Origin: an uncultured Oscillibacter sp.
GTDB lineage: Bacteria > Bacillota > Clostridia > Oscillospirales > Oscillospiraceae
Length of the DNA: 47,620 nt
Assembly (NCBI GenBank): GCA_910576845.1
Contig: CAJTJA010000012.1
Coordinates: 1-47,620, forward strand
Reading direction: 5' to 3'
Every line of letters begins with the position of its first letter. The first letter of the stretch is position 1. Position numbers and translations under genes: made by a program. Below are positions 1 to 7,828 of this stretch, in pieces. Under the pieces are notes generated by a model that was given only the letters and a program-made list of their open reading frames with translations, was not told the origin of the DNA and made no database searches.

Positions 1-141
1 GAGGCGGGAATTCATCAGCTTGTTATAGTCGGGCTCGTCCCGCGTGGTGCGGCGCAGCTCCGGGATGCCGCTGGCCTCGGAGAAGGCAACCCAAATTTCA
101 GGGACCAGAACGCCTTCCATATCAAGACATACGATATTCAT
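1..141 (-). CDS. thrH: ThrH-like phosphoserine phosphatase / homoserine phosphotransferase, N-terminal part only
   Basis: The gene runs off the left edge of the window, so only the first 47 codons are seen. They read MNIVCLDMEGVLVPEIW and continue with a TTRDEPDY stretch. This matches the start of ThrH, a HAD-superfamily enzyme that dephosphorylates phosphoserine and can transfer phosphate to homoserine. The HAD nucleophile motif I is the DMEGV segment (Asp7). The ATG follows an AGGAGA ribosome binding site about 6 nt away. A sigma-A type promoter lies upstream at 194-222. The gene is divergent from the nitroreductase gene. The family call rests on the N-terminus only; the catalytic C-terminal half is outside the window. 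Confidence 0.8.
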   Translation of the reverse strand, partial: MNIVCLDMEGVLVPEIWVAFSEASGIPELRRTTRDEPDYNKLMNSRL

Positions 142-193
142 ATCATTTCTCCTTGATGTTCCTTATTGTGGAAATTACATTCCGCTTGCCTGT

Positions 194-222
194 AGTATAA
201 CAGAGTTTTTACCGCTTGTCAC
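194..222 (-). promoter_or_regulatory. sigma-A promoter for thrH
   Basis: On the minus strand a GTGACA -35 (217-222) and a TATACT -10 (194-199) are separated by exactly 17 nt, about 50 nt upstream of the thrH start codon. Confidence 0.6.
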
Positions 223-322
223 CTTTTATTTCACAGCGCAGGCCCTAAAACTGATTGCACAGGCCGCAAAACTGTGTTACACTCCAGATATAACCACTTT
301 TGAAGAAATGAGGCGAATTCAA

Positions 323-835
323 ATGGATTTTCAAGCTCTGTCCGCCGCGCGGTATTCCCTCCGCAAATTTGATCCCCGGCCTGTGGAGCAGGAGAAACTG
401 GATATGATCCTGGAGGCCGGCCGGAATGCTCCCACCGCCCATAACTATCAGCCCCAGCGAATTTTCGTTTTCCAGAGTTCCGAGGCCCTGGAGAAAGCCA
501 ACGCCTGCGCCGGCTCCCACTTCCATCCCCCGGTCATTCTGGCGGTGGCCTATGACCCTGCCGTCTCCTGGAAGCGGGAAACCGACGGCAAGGACCATGG
601 CGAAATCGACGCCACAATTGCCACCACGCAAATGATGCTCCAGGCTGCCGATTTGGGTCTCGGCACCACCTATGTCGGCATGTTTGAGCCGGAAAAACTT
701 TTAGCGTCTTTCCCTGAAATGGCGGGAACCTGTCCCATCGCCCTTCTGCCTCTGGGCTATCCGGCGGAGGGGGCTCATCCCGCCCGGCTTCACACAGACC
801 GCAAGCCCATGGAGGAACTGGTGAAGTACCTGTAA
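323..835 (+). CDS. nitroreductase family protein
   Basis: 170 aa FMN-dependent nitroreductase-like oxidoreductase, probably cytoplasmic and dimeric. The N-terminus SARYSLRKFDPRPV is the family's FMN-phosphate binding R-S-x-R-x-F type motif, followed by LEAGRNAPTAHNYQP, and later by GLGTTYVG and a LLPLGYPAE segment, all typical positions for the fold. Length fits short nitroreductases. The ATG at 323 was chosen over an in-frame ATG at 308 because an AGGCG element sits 7 nt before it and the protein then starts just before the conserved region; the open frame extends much further upstream without similarity. Substrate unknown. It ends at a strong bidirectional terminator shared with dacF. A weak TTGCAC/TTACAC promoter may lie at 255-282. 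Confidence 0.85.
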   Translation: MDFQALSAARYSLRKFDPRPVEQEKLDMILEAGRNAPTAHNYQPQRIFVFQSSEALEKANACAGSHFHPPVILAVAYDPAVSWKRETDGKDHGEIDATIATTQMMLQAADLGLGTTYVGMFEPEKLLASFPEMAGTCPIALLPLGYPAEGAHPARLHTDRKPMEELVKYL

Positions 836-846
836 CCAAAGCAACA

Positions 847-880
847 AGGAGACTGCCTGCCGGCAGTCTCCTGTTTTCTT
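847..880. terminator. bidirectional intrinsic terminator
   Basis: Perfect 11-bp stem AGGAGACTGCC (847-857) with its complement at 862-872 and a 4-nt loop, followed by a T-rich tract on the plus strand. It lies between the convergent nitroreductase and carboxypeptidase genes and probably serves both. Confidence 0.85.
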
Positions 881-886
881 GTGATC

Positions 887-2260
887 TTATCGCCTCTTTT
901 TCCCGCCTCGGTAACCCCTGCGGCTTCTTCCTCCGCCAACACTGCGGCCATAACGGTAGCGCCGCCGGCTGAACAGCACCTTCCATCCGATCAGGATCAC
1001 GGCCAGCACCAGGACCACAGCCAATATGATCTTCGCGGCGGCGGTGGAGAAAAAGTTTTTCAAATCACGCCAGAATATCCGCAGCCGGGAGGCCTCCACA
1101 TCGGTATAAGCCAGCAGATTTACCTCCGCCAGTTCCTCTCCGTTCAGGCTGACGGTCATGGTTCCCAGAACATCGCCTTCGGCGATGGGAGCTTCCACAG
1201 GATCAGCCGCCAGTTTGATGGTTTTTTCCAGCTCCTCCATATCCACACCCTTGGGGAGCAGCAGCTCCAGCGTCTTTGCCGGACGAAGCGTCACATAGTC
1301 TGCGGAAGAAAGGGATACCGGGGCTTCTCCGGCCACGTCATCCTCCTTCAATACGGTCTGATACGCAAAATTTCCAAAGCCCCAGTCATAGAGCTTGATC
1401 GTCTCTCCAAAGCTGTATGTCCACCACGTCCCGTCTTCCAGCTGGACCCGCTCCGCACCCAGGACTACGCTGATGAATCCAACGCTGGCCTTCTGAGCTG
1501 TGGCCACCAGGCAGTGTCCCGCCTGAGAGTGGGAGCCGGTTTTCACCCCATGGGCGTCGCCGTAAAGATAGCCCCGGGAGCGCCAGCCGGAGATCAGGTA
1601 ATTGGTATTGTGAAGCTGCCGCTCCTCGGAAACATCGGTAGGGGGAACGGTGTGGGAGCTGGTGTCGCAGATGGTCATAAACATAGGATATTCCATAGCG
1701 GCCTTGGTGATGAGATACAGATCCCAGGCGGAGGTATAGTGCTGAGAATCGTGGAGGCCGTGAGGATTCATAAAGTGGGTGTTTTCACAGCCCAGCTCAT
1801 GGGCCTTCGCATTCATCGCAGACACAAAGCTGTTGACCGTGCCGGACACCTTCTCCGCCAGAATGGTGCATGCCTCATTGGCCGAAACCACCATCATGCA
1901 GTAAAGCAGTTCTTCCACCGTCAGCGTCTCTCCCACTTTGATTCCGGCCGTGCTGCCATCGTCCGCCAGCCCCTCCATAGCGGTAGCAGCGGCGGTGATC
2001 TCCTGGTCCATGGCCAGCCGCCCCTCGTCCACAGCCTCCAGCACCAGAAGGCAGGTCATAATCTTTGTAAGACTGGCGGGATAAAGCTCGTCGTGTTCAT
2101 TCAGGCTGTAGACCACCGCTCCGGTCTTCTGGTCCACCAGAAGGGCAGCCTTGGCCTGGATGTCCGGATCCGTCACCCGCTCCGCTCCCGCAGGAACAGT
2201 CAATTGTCCCACCAGCAGAAGGGCCAGGAAAAAAACTGATAAAAAGCGCTTTGTTTTCAT
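887..2260 (-). CDS. dacF: D-alanyl-D-alanine carboxypeptidase, DacF/PBP5 type
   Basis: 457 aa secreted, membrane-anchored penicillin-binding protein that trims the terminal D-Ala from peptidoglycan stem peptides. Signal peptide at residues 1-26 (MKTKRFLSVFFLALLLVG). The S11 peptidase motifs are complete: SLTK at 63-66 (Ser63 nucleophile), SAN at 126-128 and KTGS at 240-243. A PBP5 C-terminal beta domain follows, then a transmembrane helix near 405-430 and a very basic Arg/Gly/Lys tail of about 27 residues that should stay cytoplasmic. A true TM helix plus basic tail is different from the amphipathic anchor of classical PBP5. The ATG at 2260 is preceded by GGGGG at 6 nt; an in-frame ATG two codons earlier overlaps the SD. 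In spore formers this family acts in vegetative wall or spore cortex maturation; which one is not decided by the sequence. Confidence 0.93.
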   Translation of the reverse strand: MKTKRFLSVFFLALLLVGQLTVPAGAERVTDPDIQAKAALLVDQKTGAVVYSLNEHDELYPASLTKIMTCLLVLEAVDEGRLAMDQEITAAATAMEGLADDGSTAGIKVGETLTVEELLYCMMVVSANEACTILAEKVSGTVNSFVSAMNAKAHELGCENTHFMNPHGLHDSQHYTSAWDLYLITKAAMEYPMFMTICDTSSHTVPPTDVSEERQLHNTNYLISGWRSRGYLYGDAHGVKTGSHSQAGHCLVATAQKASVGFISVVLGAERVQLEDGTWWTYSFGETIKLYDWGFGNFAYQTVLKEDDVAGEAPVSLSSADYVTLRPAKTLELLLPKGVDMEELEKTIKLAADPVEAPIAEGDVLGTMTVSLNGEELAEVNLLAYTDVEASRLRIFWRDLKNFFSTAAAKIILAVVLVLAVILIGWKVLFSRRRYRYGRSVGGGRSRRGYRGGKKRR

Positions 2261-2376
2261 GTCCATCCCCCAAAATATGTGATATACTAGTCCAAAGGAA
2301 AAAGACGGCGTGCTTTTCTGCCGCTGCTTTGTCATTTTATCTTACAGTATAACAAAAAAAACGGAGGAACGCAACC

Positions 2377-2751
2377 ATGGAGACGCATCAGAAAATCGCT
2401 CCGGGCGAGTGGGTCCTGCTGGGTCTGACGGGGCTCTTTTTGTGCCTGCTTTTGGGCTTGTTCCTCCATGACCGGGCAGTGCTGGGCATCCCCGCCGCCG
2501 TGGAGACGGACCTGACGGTTCCCATGGAAGATGTCCGGCCGGAGCCAATGCTCATCAACCTCAACACCGCTTCTGCAGAAGAACTCACCGCTCTCCCCGG
2601 CATTGGCGAGGCGCTGGCTGAACGGATTATAGAATACCGTGAGGAAAACGGTCCCTTTGAAACAGCAGAAGCATTGAAAAATGTCTCCGGCATCGGCCAG
2701 GCAAAGCTGGCGGCGCTGGAAGGACTTGTGACAACGGAGGATACGGAATGA
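2377..2751 (+). CDS. comEA: ComEA-like helix-hairpin-helix DNA-binding protein
   Basis: 124 aa. One transmembrane helix at residues 12-30, then a short spacer and a ComEA-type double helix-hairpin-helix domain at about 58-120: INLNTASAEELTALPGIG followed by ALAERIIEYREENGPF and VSGIGQAKLAAL. This is the extracellular dsDNA receptor module of competence systems. The SLBB domain present in many Firmicute ComEA proteins is missing, so it is a short form. The ATG has a strong CGGAGGAA site. Its stop overlaps the next start by 4 bp (ATGA), so it is co-transcribed with the two-component system; comEC is not next to it. Uptake function is inferred, and short HhH proteins may have other DNA-related roles. 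Confidence 0.85.
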   Translation: METHQKIAPGEWVLLGLTGLFLCLLLGLFLHDRAVLGIPAAVETDLTVPMEDVRPEPMLINLNTASAEELTALPGIGEALAERIIEYREENGPFETAEALKNVSGIGQAKLAALEGLVTTEDTE

Positions 2752-3425
2752 AAATCCTGGTGGTAGACGACGAAAAAACCCTGGTGAAAGGCATCAAATT
2801 TAATCTGGAAAACGAGGGCTATGAGGTAGAGTGCGCCTATGACGGCGCCGCCGCAGTGGAACTGGCCCGGCAGAGCAAGCCGGACCTGATGATTCTGGAT
2901 TTGATGATGCCGGAGGTGGACGGATTGGATGCCTGCATGCGCATCCGGGAGTTCTCCAACGTTCCCATCATTATGCTGACCGCCAAAAGCGAGGACGCGG
3001 ATAAGCTGATGGGCTTTGAGTGCGGGGCAGACGACTACCTGACCAAGCCCTTCAACATCCTGGAGCTGAAAGCCCGGGTCCGGGCGCTGCTCCGGCGGGC
3101 CGCAGGAGTCCAGCGGAATCGGGGCAGCGTGCTGACGGCAGGGGGAATCTCCCTGAACACAGAGGAGCGCAGCGCCGCCCGGAGCGGGCAGGCAGTGGAG
3201 CTCACCGCCAAGGAATATGATCTCATTGAGCTTTTGATGAGAAACCCCCGGCGGGTGTACAGCCGGGAAAATCTGATGAACGTGGTGTGGGGCTACAGCT
3301 ATGCCGGAGATTACCGCACGGTGGATGTACACATCCGCCGCCTGCGGGAAAAGCTGGAGGAAAACCCCGCGGAGCCGGATCACATCATGACCAAATGGGG
3401 GGTTGGTTACTATTTCAAGGAATGA
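2748..3425 (+). CDS. OmpR/PhoB-family response regulator
   Basis: 225 aa DNA-binding response regulator. Receiver domain at 1-115 with acidic pair Asp7/Asp8, phosphoacceptor Asp51 (LMILDLMMPEVDG), Thr78 and Lys100 (YLTKPF). C-terminal winged-helix OmpR domain at about 130-225 with LTAKEYDLIELLMRNP, SRENLMNVVWGY and RTVDVHIRRLREKL. It translates from an ATG 4 bp inside comEA with a GGAGGATA site and overlaps the downstream kinase gene, so the two form a cognate pair. The signal is unknown. The downstream GerM-type lipoprotein suggests an envelope-related role. Confidence 0.93.
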   Translation: MKILVVDDEKTLVKGIKFNLENEGYEVECAYDGAAAVELARQSKPDLMILDLMMPEVDGLDACMRIREFSNVPIIMLTAKSEDADKLMGFECGADDYLTKPFNILELKARVRALLRRAAGVQRNRGSVLTAGGISLNTEERSAARSGQAVELTAKEYDLIELLMRNPRRVYSRENLMNVVWGYSYAGDYRTVDVHIRRLREKLEENPAEPDHIMTKWGVGYYFKE

Positions 3426-4839
3426 GCGTCCTTACTGGACCAGTCTCCAATTTCGTTTCGGCCTGAGCTATATTTTGGTCATTTTGGGTGTGCTGCTGCT
3501 GCTGAACACGTATCCTCTGCTGGTCTCCGAGGACCTGGTTTTCCGCTCCAAGGCCACCAATCTCCAAAGCAGCGTCTCCGTCATGGTAAATGCGCTCTCC
3601 GGTCTCTCTCCCCTGACGGAGGAAAACGTATCCGATGCCATGGCCGTCGCCGAAGAGGCGGGGCTGAGCCGCATCTTAGTCACCGACGGTGCAGGCCGGG
3701 TGCTCTACGACACCCGGGAGACCGGCTCCGCTGTTGGAAATGTCGCCCTTTACACAGAAATCGTTCAGGCACTGCTGGGCTATGACGCCTTTAGCTGCAC
3801 CTACCAGCGGGGAGCCTTCCGAAGCCGGGCCTCCTCTCCGGTGATGTACCAAAGCCAGATTATCGGCGCGGTCTACGCCTATGAATACGACACGGAACAG
3901 GCCGCTCTTCTCTCCGGTCTTCAGGAGACATTACTCCGGCTCTCCGCCGTGGTAGGCGCATTGGTGCTCATTTTGAGTCTGGTGCTCTCCAAAGCCCTGA
4001 CCCACAAGATCAGTCTGCTTCTCAACGCCATCCGGCAGGTGCGGGAAGGCGCCTACAGCCACCGGGCCGATATCCGGGGCCGGGACGAGATTGCCCAGAT
4101 CGGCCATGAGTTCAACAGCCTGACGGACCGCCTTCAAACCACGGAGACGGCCCGCCGCCGCTTCGTCTCCGACGCCTCCCACGAACTGAAAACACCCTTG
4201 GCAGCTATCCGGCTTCTGTCAGACTCCATTCTGCAAACGGAAAGTATTGACCGGGAAACCACCAAAGAGTTTGTCACCGACATCGGCCGTGAGGCAGAAC
4301 GCCTTTCCCGCATTACCGAAGACCTGCTTCGCCTGACCCGGCTGGACAGCGGCGTTCTGGACCCTCCTGTCGCAGTCGATATCCTGCCGGTTCTGGAACA
4401 AGTCATGCGGATGATGAACCTGGTGGCCCAGGAAAAGGGCGTGGACCTCACATACTCTGCCGCGGAGGACTGCGTGGTTCTGGCTACCAAGGACGAAATT
4501 CACCAGGTTATTTACAACCTCACAGACAACGCCGTAAAATACTCCGCCATCGGCGGTTCCGTCCAGGTCTCCCTGGGCCGTGAGGGCGAGCAGGTGATTC
4601 TTGCGGTATCGGATAACGGAGCCGGCATCCCCGAGGCGGACCTGCCCCGGATTTTCGAGCGTTTCTACCGGGTGGACAAGGCCCGCTCCCGGGCCGCAGG
4701 GGGGACGGGCCTTGGCCTCTCCATTGTCAGCGACACGGTAAAACGCCGGGGCGGCTCCGTAGAAGCCGCCAACCGCTCCGGCGGCGGCGCGGTATTTACT
4801 GTCCGCTGGCCCGCTTTGGAGAGGAGGGAAGAACCGTGA
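3403..4839 (+). CDS. membrane sensor histidine kinase, partner of the adjacent OmpR regulator
   Basis: Up to 478 aa. TM1 at about 18-38, an extracytoplasmic sensor of about 140 residues, TM2 at about 178-200, HAMP to about 245, HisKA with His260 (FVSDASHELKTPLAAIRLL), then HATPase: N box NLTDNAVKYS, G1 DNGAGIP, F box FERFYRVDKA and G2 GGTGLGLSIV. All catalytic motifs are intact, as in PhoR-like kinases. The start is uncertain: the frame overlaps the regulator gene by 23 bp, no ATG or GTG lies before TM1, and the only common start codon is TTG at 3403, directly abutting a GGGGGG run; an ATT at 3412 would have better SD spacing. The 3' end overlaps the lipoprotein gene by 4 bp. Confidence 0.92.
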   Translation: MVTISRNERPYWTSLQFRFGLSYILVILGVLLLLNTYPLLVSEDLVFRSKATNLQSSVSVMVNALSGLSPLTEENVSDAMAVAEEAGLSRILVTDGAGRVLYDTRETGSAVGNVALYTEIVQALLGYDAFSCTYQRGAFRSRASSPVMYQSQIIGAVYAYEYDTEQAALLSGLQETLLRLSAVVGALVLILSLVLSKALTHKISLLLNAIRQVREGAYSHRADIRGRDEIAQIGHEFNSLTDRLQTTETARRRFVSDASHELKTPLAAIRLLSDSILQTESIDRETTKEFVTDIGREAERLSRITEDLLRLTRLDSGVLDPPVAVDILPVLEQVMRMMNLVAQEKGVDLTYSAAEDCVVLATKDEIHQVIYNLTDNAVKYSAIGGSVQVSLGREGEQVILAVSDNGAGIPEADLPRIFERFYRVDKARSRAAGGTGLGLSIVSDTVKRRGGSVEAANRSGGGAVFTVRWPALERREEP

Positions 4840-5720
4840 AAAACTGGTTCTGTTTTGTCCTGCTCCTGCTTTTCCTGACAGGCTGCCAGAGGGAGGAACC
4901 AGCCCGAACCTCCTACGAGCTCTATTTTCAGGAGGCAGATTTGACTTTCTCCGCCGGAGATGGCGCTTTCCGCACCGAATCCGTTTACTTATACGACGCT
5001 GAGACCGAAACTGCCGTTCAGCTGGCCTCGGCACTGATCAACGAGCTTTTAAAGGGCCCCTCTGATGAAACCCTGAAAAACCCCCTGCCCGCAGGGACCG
5101 CGCTTCTCTCCCTGGAGCTTTCAGGCGGGCTGGCTCAAGTGGACTTTTCCGCATCCTACGGCACTCTTTCCGGCGTAGCCCTGACACTGGCCGACAGCGC
5201 CATCGCCATGACATTATCCCAGGTGCCGGAGATTTCTTCCGTTCGGATTACTGTCCGCGGTCGGGAGTTGGCCTACCGTGAACGGCAGGTGCTGAATATC
5301 CGGGAAGTGCTGCTTACACCGGAAGAGGATGTTGTCAGCACGGTAGATGTCCGGCTCTATTTCCTGGACCAAGAGGGCCGCCTTACCTCAGAGGGGCGGA
5401 CGCTGGACCTTTATGAGGGCGATACACAGGTCTCCGCCGTCGCCAAGGCTCTGGAAAGCGGACCGGAGAATCGGGACCTGCTGCCCTCTCTTCCGGAGGG
5501 CTTTCAGGTGAAATCCGTGTGGCTGGAGGAGCACACGTGTTATGTAAATCTTTCCTCCGCCCTGCTGTCGGGGCTGGAGGAAAGCACTGTGCAGGCCTCC
5601 CTTCAGGCTTTGGGACGTTCTCTCTGTTCCCTGTACGGCGTGGAAGAGGTGCGTTTTCTCATTGATGGTGAATTCAGCCGGAACCTGGAGCCTGTGGATG
5701 GCCTAGTAGCCACAGAGTAA
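4836..5720 (+). CDS. GerM-domain lipoprotein
   Basis: 294 aa. Type II signal peptide with lipobox LTGC (Cys at about residue 17), so it is anchored to the outer face of the cytoplasmic membrane. Two GerMN-type domains follow, at about 45-150 (VYLYDAETETAVQLASALINELLKGP) and 170-290 (VDVRLYFLDQEGRL, VSAVAKALESGP). The family includes GerM of spore formers, needed for the forespore envelope assembly and germination; GerMN lipoproteins also sit next to two-component systems outside sporulation loci. GTG start with AGGAGGGA upstream, overlapping the kinase stop by 4 bp, so it belongs to the comEA-regulator-kinase operon. Exact role unknown. Confidence 0.85.
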   Translation: MKNWFCFVLLLLFLTGCQREEPARTSYELYFQEADLTFSAGDGAFRTESVYLYDAETETAVQLASALINELLKGPSDETLKNPLPAGTALLSLELSGGLAQVDFSASYGTLSGVALTLADSAIAMTLSQVPEISSVRITVRGRELAYRERQVLNIREVLLTPEEDVVSTVDVRLYFLDQEGRLTSEGRTLDLYEGDTQVSAVAKALESGPENRDLLPSLPEGFQVKSVWLEEHTCYVNLSSALLSGLEESTVQASLQALGRSLCSLYGVEEVRFLIDGEFSRNLEPVDGLVATE

Positions 5721-5735
5721 AGTTCTTCCGCCTCC

Positions 5736-5764
5736 TTGACATTCTCACATCTCTCCTGTAAACT
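5736..5764 (+). promoter_or_regulatory. sigma-A promoter for the NCS2 permease
   Basis: Consensus TTGACA (5736-5741), 17-nt spacer, TAAACT (5759-5764). The short leader contains an inverted repeat TAGACC/GGTCTA around 5771-5791. No purine riboswitch core was found in it. Confidence 0.75.
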
Positions 5765-5824
5765 TAAAGGTAGACCTTTTTAAGGGTCTATGTGCATCAT
5801 ATAAACAGGAAGGAGAAACCCATC

Positions 5825-7186
5825 ATGAGAAGCCCCTCTGACCAGCAGACGCTGTTCCAAATCCGAGGCATTCCCCCCCTGGGCTCCGCTGTCTCCCTGT
5901 CTCTTCAGCACCTTGTCGCCATGATCGTGGGCTGCGTCACGCCGCCCATCATCATCGCCGGAGCCATTGGGCTCAGCCAGACGGACCGGGTGCTTCTGAT
6001 CCAAGCTTCCCTGGTCATGTCTGCCGTCTGCACGATGATTCAGCTCTATCCTGTCAGCAAATACTTCGGCTCCGGACTGCCGGTCATCATGGGCGTCAGC
6101 TTCGCTTATGTGCCCAGCATGCAGGCCATCGCCTCCTCCGGCGGCGGCGTGGGAGCCATTGCCGGGGCCATGATCGTAGGCGGCATTGTGGCCATTATTG
6201 TAGGCGTGTTTGTGAAAAAAATCCGTCTCCTCTTTCCTCCGGTTATTACTGGCACGGTGGTTTTCACCATCGGCCTCTCCCTTTACCCCACCGCCATTAA
6301 TTACATGGCCGGCGGCACCGCCAACACTTATGAGCTGGTGGTAGAAACAAAGCGTCAGACCGAGGCGCTGGTCTACGGCTCCTGGCAAAACTGGCTGGTG
6401 GCCATATTGACCCTGGCCATGGTCATGCTTCTGAACAACCATGGAAAGGGCATCTGCAAGCTGGCTTCCATTCTCATCGGCATGCTCTGCGGCTATGTAA
6501 TCTCCATATTCTTCGGCATGGTCTCTTTCACTGAGGTGGGCTCTGCCGCCTGGTTTTCTCTTCCTCAGGTAATGCACTTCGGCATCACCTTCGATCTGCC
6601 TTCCTGCGTGGCCATCGGGCTCCTTTTTGCCATTAACTCCATTCAGGCCATCGGTGATTTTACCGCCACCACCGTAGGCGGCATTGACCGGGACCCCACG
6701 GATCAGGAGCTCCAAGGAGGCATCATCGCCTATGGCGCCAGCAATATTCTCACAGCTTTCTTCGGCGGCCTTCCCACAGCTACATACTCCCAGAATGTGG
6801 GCATCGTCACTACCAACAAGGTGGTGAACCGCATTGTTTTTGCTATGACCGGCGGTTTTCTGCTGCTGGCCGGCCTGTCCCCGAAGTTCGCAGCCGTACT
6901 GACTACGATCCCTCAGTGCGTACTTGGCGGAGCTACCATCACGGTTTTCTCCACCATTGCTATGACCGGCATGAAGCTCATTGCCTCCCAAAACCTGACG
7001 GCTCGGAACACCACCATTGTCGGCCTGTCCGCCGCCCTGGGCGTGGGCGTATCCCAGGCCAGCGGAGCTTTGAGTCAATTTCCTGCCGGCTTTACCATGA
7101 TCTTTGGCAAATCTCCCGTAGTCATCGCCACAATCATGGCCGTGCTGCTGAACCTGATTCTTCCCAAGGAGAAAAACTCTGTATGA
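5825..7186 (+). CDS. NCS2-family uracil/xanthine permease
   Basis: 453 aa integral membrane transporter with about 12-14 predicted helices. Features of the NCS2 (nucleobase:cation symporter-2) family are the QH motif in TM1 (LSLQHLVAMIVG), the GGIDRDPTD region after TM8 and GGLPTATYSQNVGIVTTNKV, typical of xanthine/uric acid transporters. Probably imports a purine or uracil driven by proton or sodium. The ATG at 5825 follows AAGGAGAAACCCATC. It has its own promoter and overlaps the next gene by 4 bp. Which base is transported cannot be read from the sequence. Confidence 0.92.
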   Translation: MRSPSDQQTLFQIRGIPPLGSAVSLSLQHLVAMIVGCVTPPIIIAGAIGLSQTDRVLLIQASLVMSAVCTMIQLYPVSKYFGSGLPVIMGVSFAYVPSMQAIASSGGGVGAIAGAMIVGGIVAIIVGVFVKKIRLLFPPVITGTVVFTIGLSLYPTAINYMAGGTANTYELVVETKRQTEALVYGSWQNWLVAILTLAMVMLLNNHGKGICKLASILIGMLCGYVISIFFGMVSFTEVGSAAWFSLPQVMHFGITFDLPSCVAIGLLFAINSIQAIGDFTATTVGGIDRDPTDQELQGGIIAYGASNILTAFFGGLPTATYSQNVGIVTTNKVVNRIVFAMTGGFLLLAGLSPKFAAVLTTIPQCVLGGATITVFSTIAMTGMKLIASQNLTARNTTIVGLSAALGVGVSQASGALSQFPAGFTMIFGKSPVVIATIMAVLLNLILPKEKNSV

Positions 7187-7644
7187 TAGAGATAGATATT
7201 TTGCAGTTTCACTGCCCCGGCCTGACCGACGGGGGGCGATTTCCTCAGGAATACACAGGCCGGGGACAGAATTTGTCTCCGGAAATCATTTTGGAAAACC
7301 TCTCCCCCAAAGCGAAAACCCTTGCCGTCACTTTGGAGGATCTGAGTCACCCCATAAAAAATTTTACCCATTGGGTAATGTGGAACTTCCCTGCCAGAAC
7401 CGTTATCCCCGGCAGCCTCCCAAAACATGAGCGGTTGGAGAGCGGGGCCGTTCAAGGCATCGCTTACGGCATGCACTGCTATGCGGGGCCAAAGCCGCCG
7501 CCTTTCACCCAGCACCGCTACCGGCTGACGGTCTACGCTTTAGACTGCGTCCTAGGTCTCAGCGCAAATTCTCGAAAGCGGCGTCTTTTGGCGGCAGCGG
7601 AAGGGCATATTTTGCAAAAAGGCAGCCTGACGGCGGAATTCTGA
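7183..7644 (+). CDS. YbhB/YbcL family PEBP-like protein
   Basis: 153 aa phosphatidylethanolamine-binding-protein-like fold (Raf kinase inhibitor-like). Seen: DGGRFPQEYTGRGQNLSPEI at the N-terminus, then TLAVTLEDLSHP, FTHWVMWNFP, and GPKPPPFTQHRYRLTVYALD, the conserved ligand-pocket blocks (normally DPD, HWxxxxIP and GPxPPxGxHRYxF). The usual D-P-D is here EDLSHP, and CGPxPP is AGPKPPPF, so the pocket is somewhat divergent. Translationally coupled to the permease by an ATGA overlap with AAGGAG upstream. Function in bacteria is poorly defined. Confidence 0.88.
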   Translation: MIEIDILQFHCPGLTDGGRFPQEYTGRGQNLSPEIILENLSPKAKTLAVTLEDLSHPIKNFTHWVMWNFPARTVIPGSLPKHERLESGAVQGIAYGMHCYAGPKPPPFTQHRYRLTVYALDCVLGLSANSRKRRLLAAAEGHILQKGSLTAEF

Positions 7645-7661
7645 TCCGGTGAAAGCCGCCT

Positions 7662-7736
7662 GTAAGGCTTGCCTTACCTTTTTGCTTCACAGCTATAAAT
7701 TGAACCAGGGAGATGCCATCTCCCTGGTTTTCTCTT
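7662..7736 (+). terminator. tandem terminators after the permease operon
   Basis: A short hairpin GTAAGG/CCTTAC (7662-7677) followed by CTTTTT, then a strong 12-bp stem AACCAGGGAGAT (7703-7714) / ATCTCCCTGGTT (7718-7729) with a GCC loop and a T-rich tail. Confidence 0.8.
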
Positions 7737-7743
7737 TTCCCTC

Positions 7744-7772
7744 TTGCATTTTCCCGGCACCGGGATTATAAT
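7744..7772 (+). promoter_or_regulatory. sigma-A promoter with dyad in the spacer, for the ATP-grasp gene
   Basis: TTGCAT (7744-7749), 17-nt spacer, perfect TATAAT (7767-7772). The spacer holds the dyad CCCGG-CA-CCGGG (7753-7764), a plausible operator site. Confidence 0.75.
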
Positions 7773-7828
7773 TCATTGCCATAAAGCGTTAAATCATTCC
7801 CGTTCCAATGGTAAAGGAGGAACTTTAT

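Noticed and set aside
881..2239. Open frame of 452 codons opposite dacF
   Set aside because: Antisense to a complete S11 carboxypeptidase; the His/Gln-rich translation has no domain.
2329..2353. Promoter TTGTCA/TATAAC before the comEA-like gene
   Set aside because: The elements are only 13 nt apart, too close for sigma-A; no better -35 was found.
5765..5824. Purine riboswitch in front of the NCS2 permease
   Set aside because: The leader is only about 60 nt and lacks the conserved purine aptamer core; only a 6-bp inverted repeat is seen.
5780..7078. Gly/His/Asp-rich open frame opposite the NCS2 permease
   Set aside because: Shadow of a hydrophobic membrane protein gene in the reverse frame; no SD.
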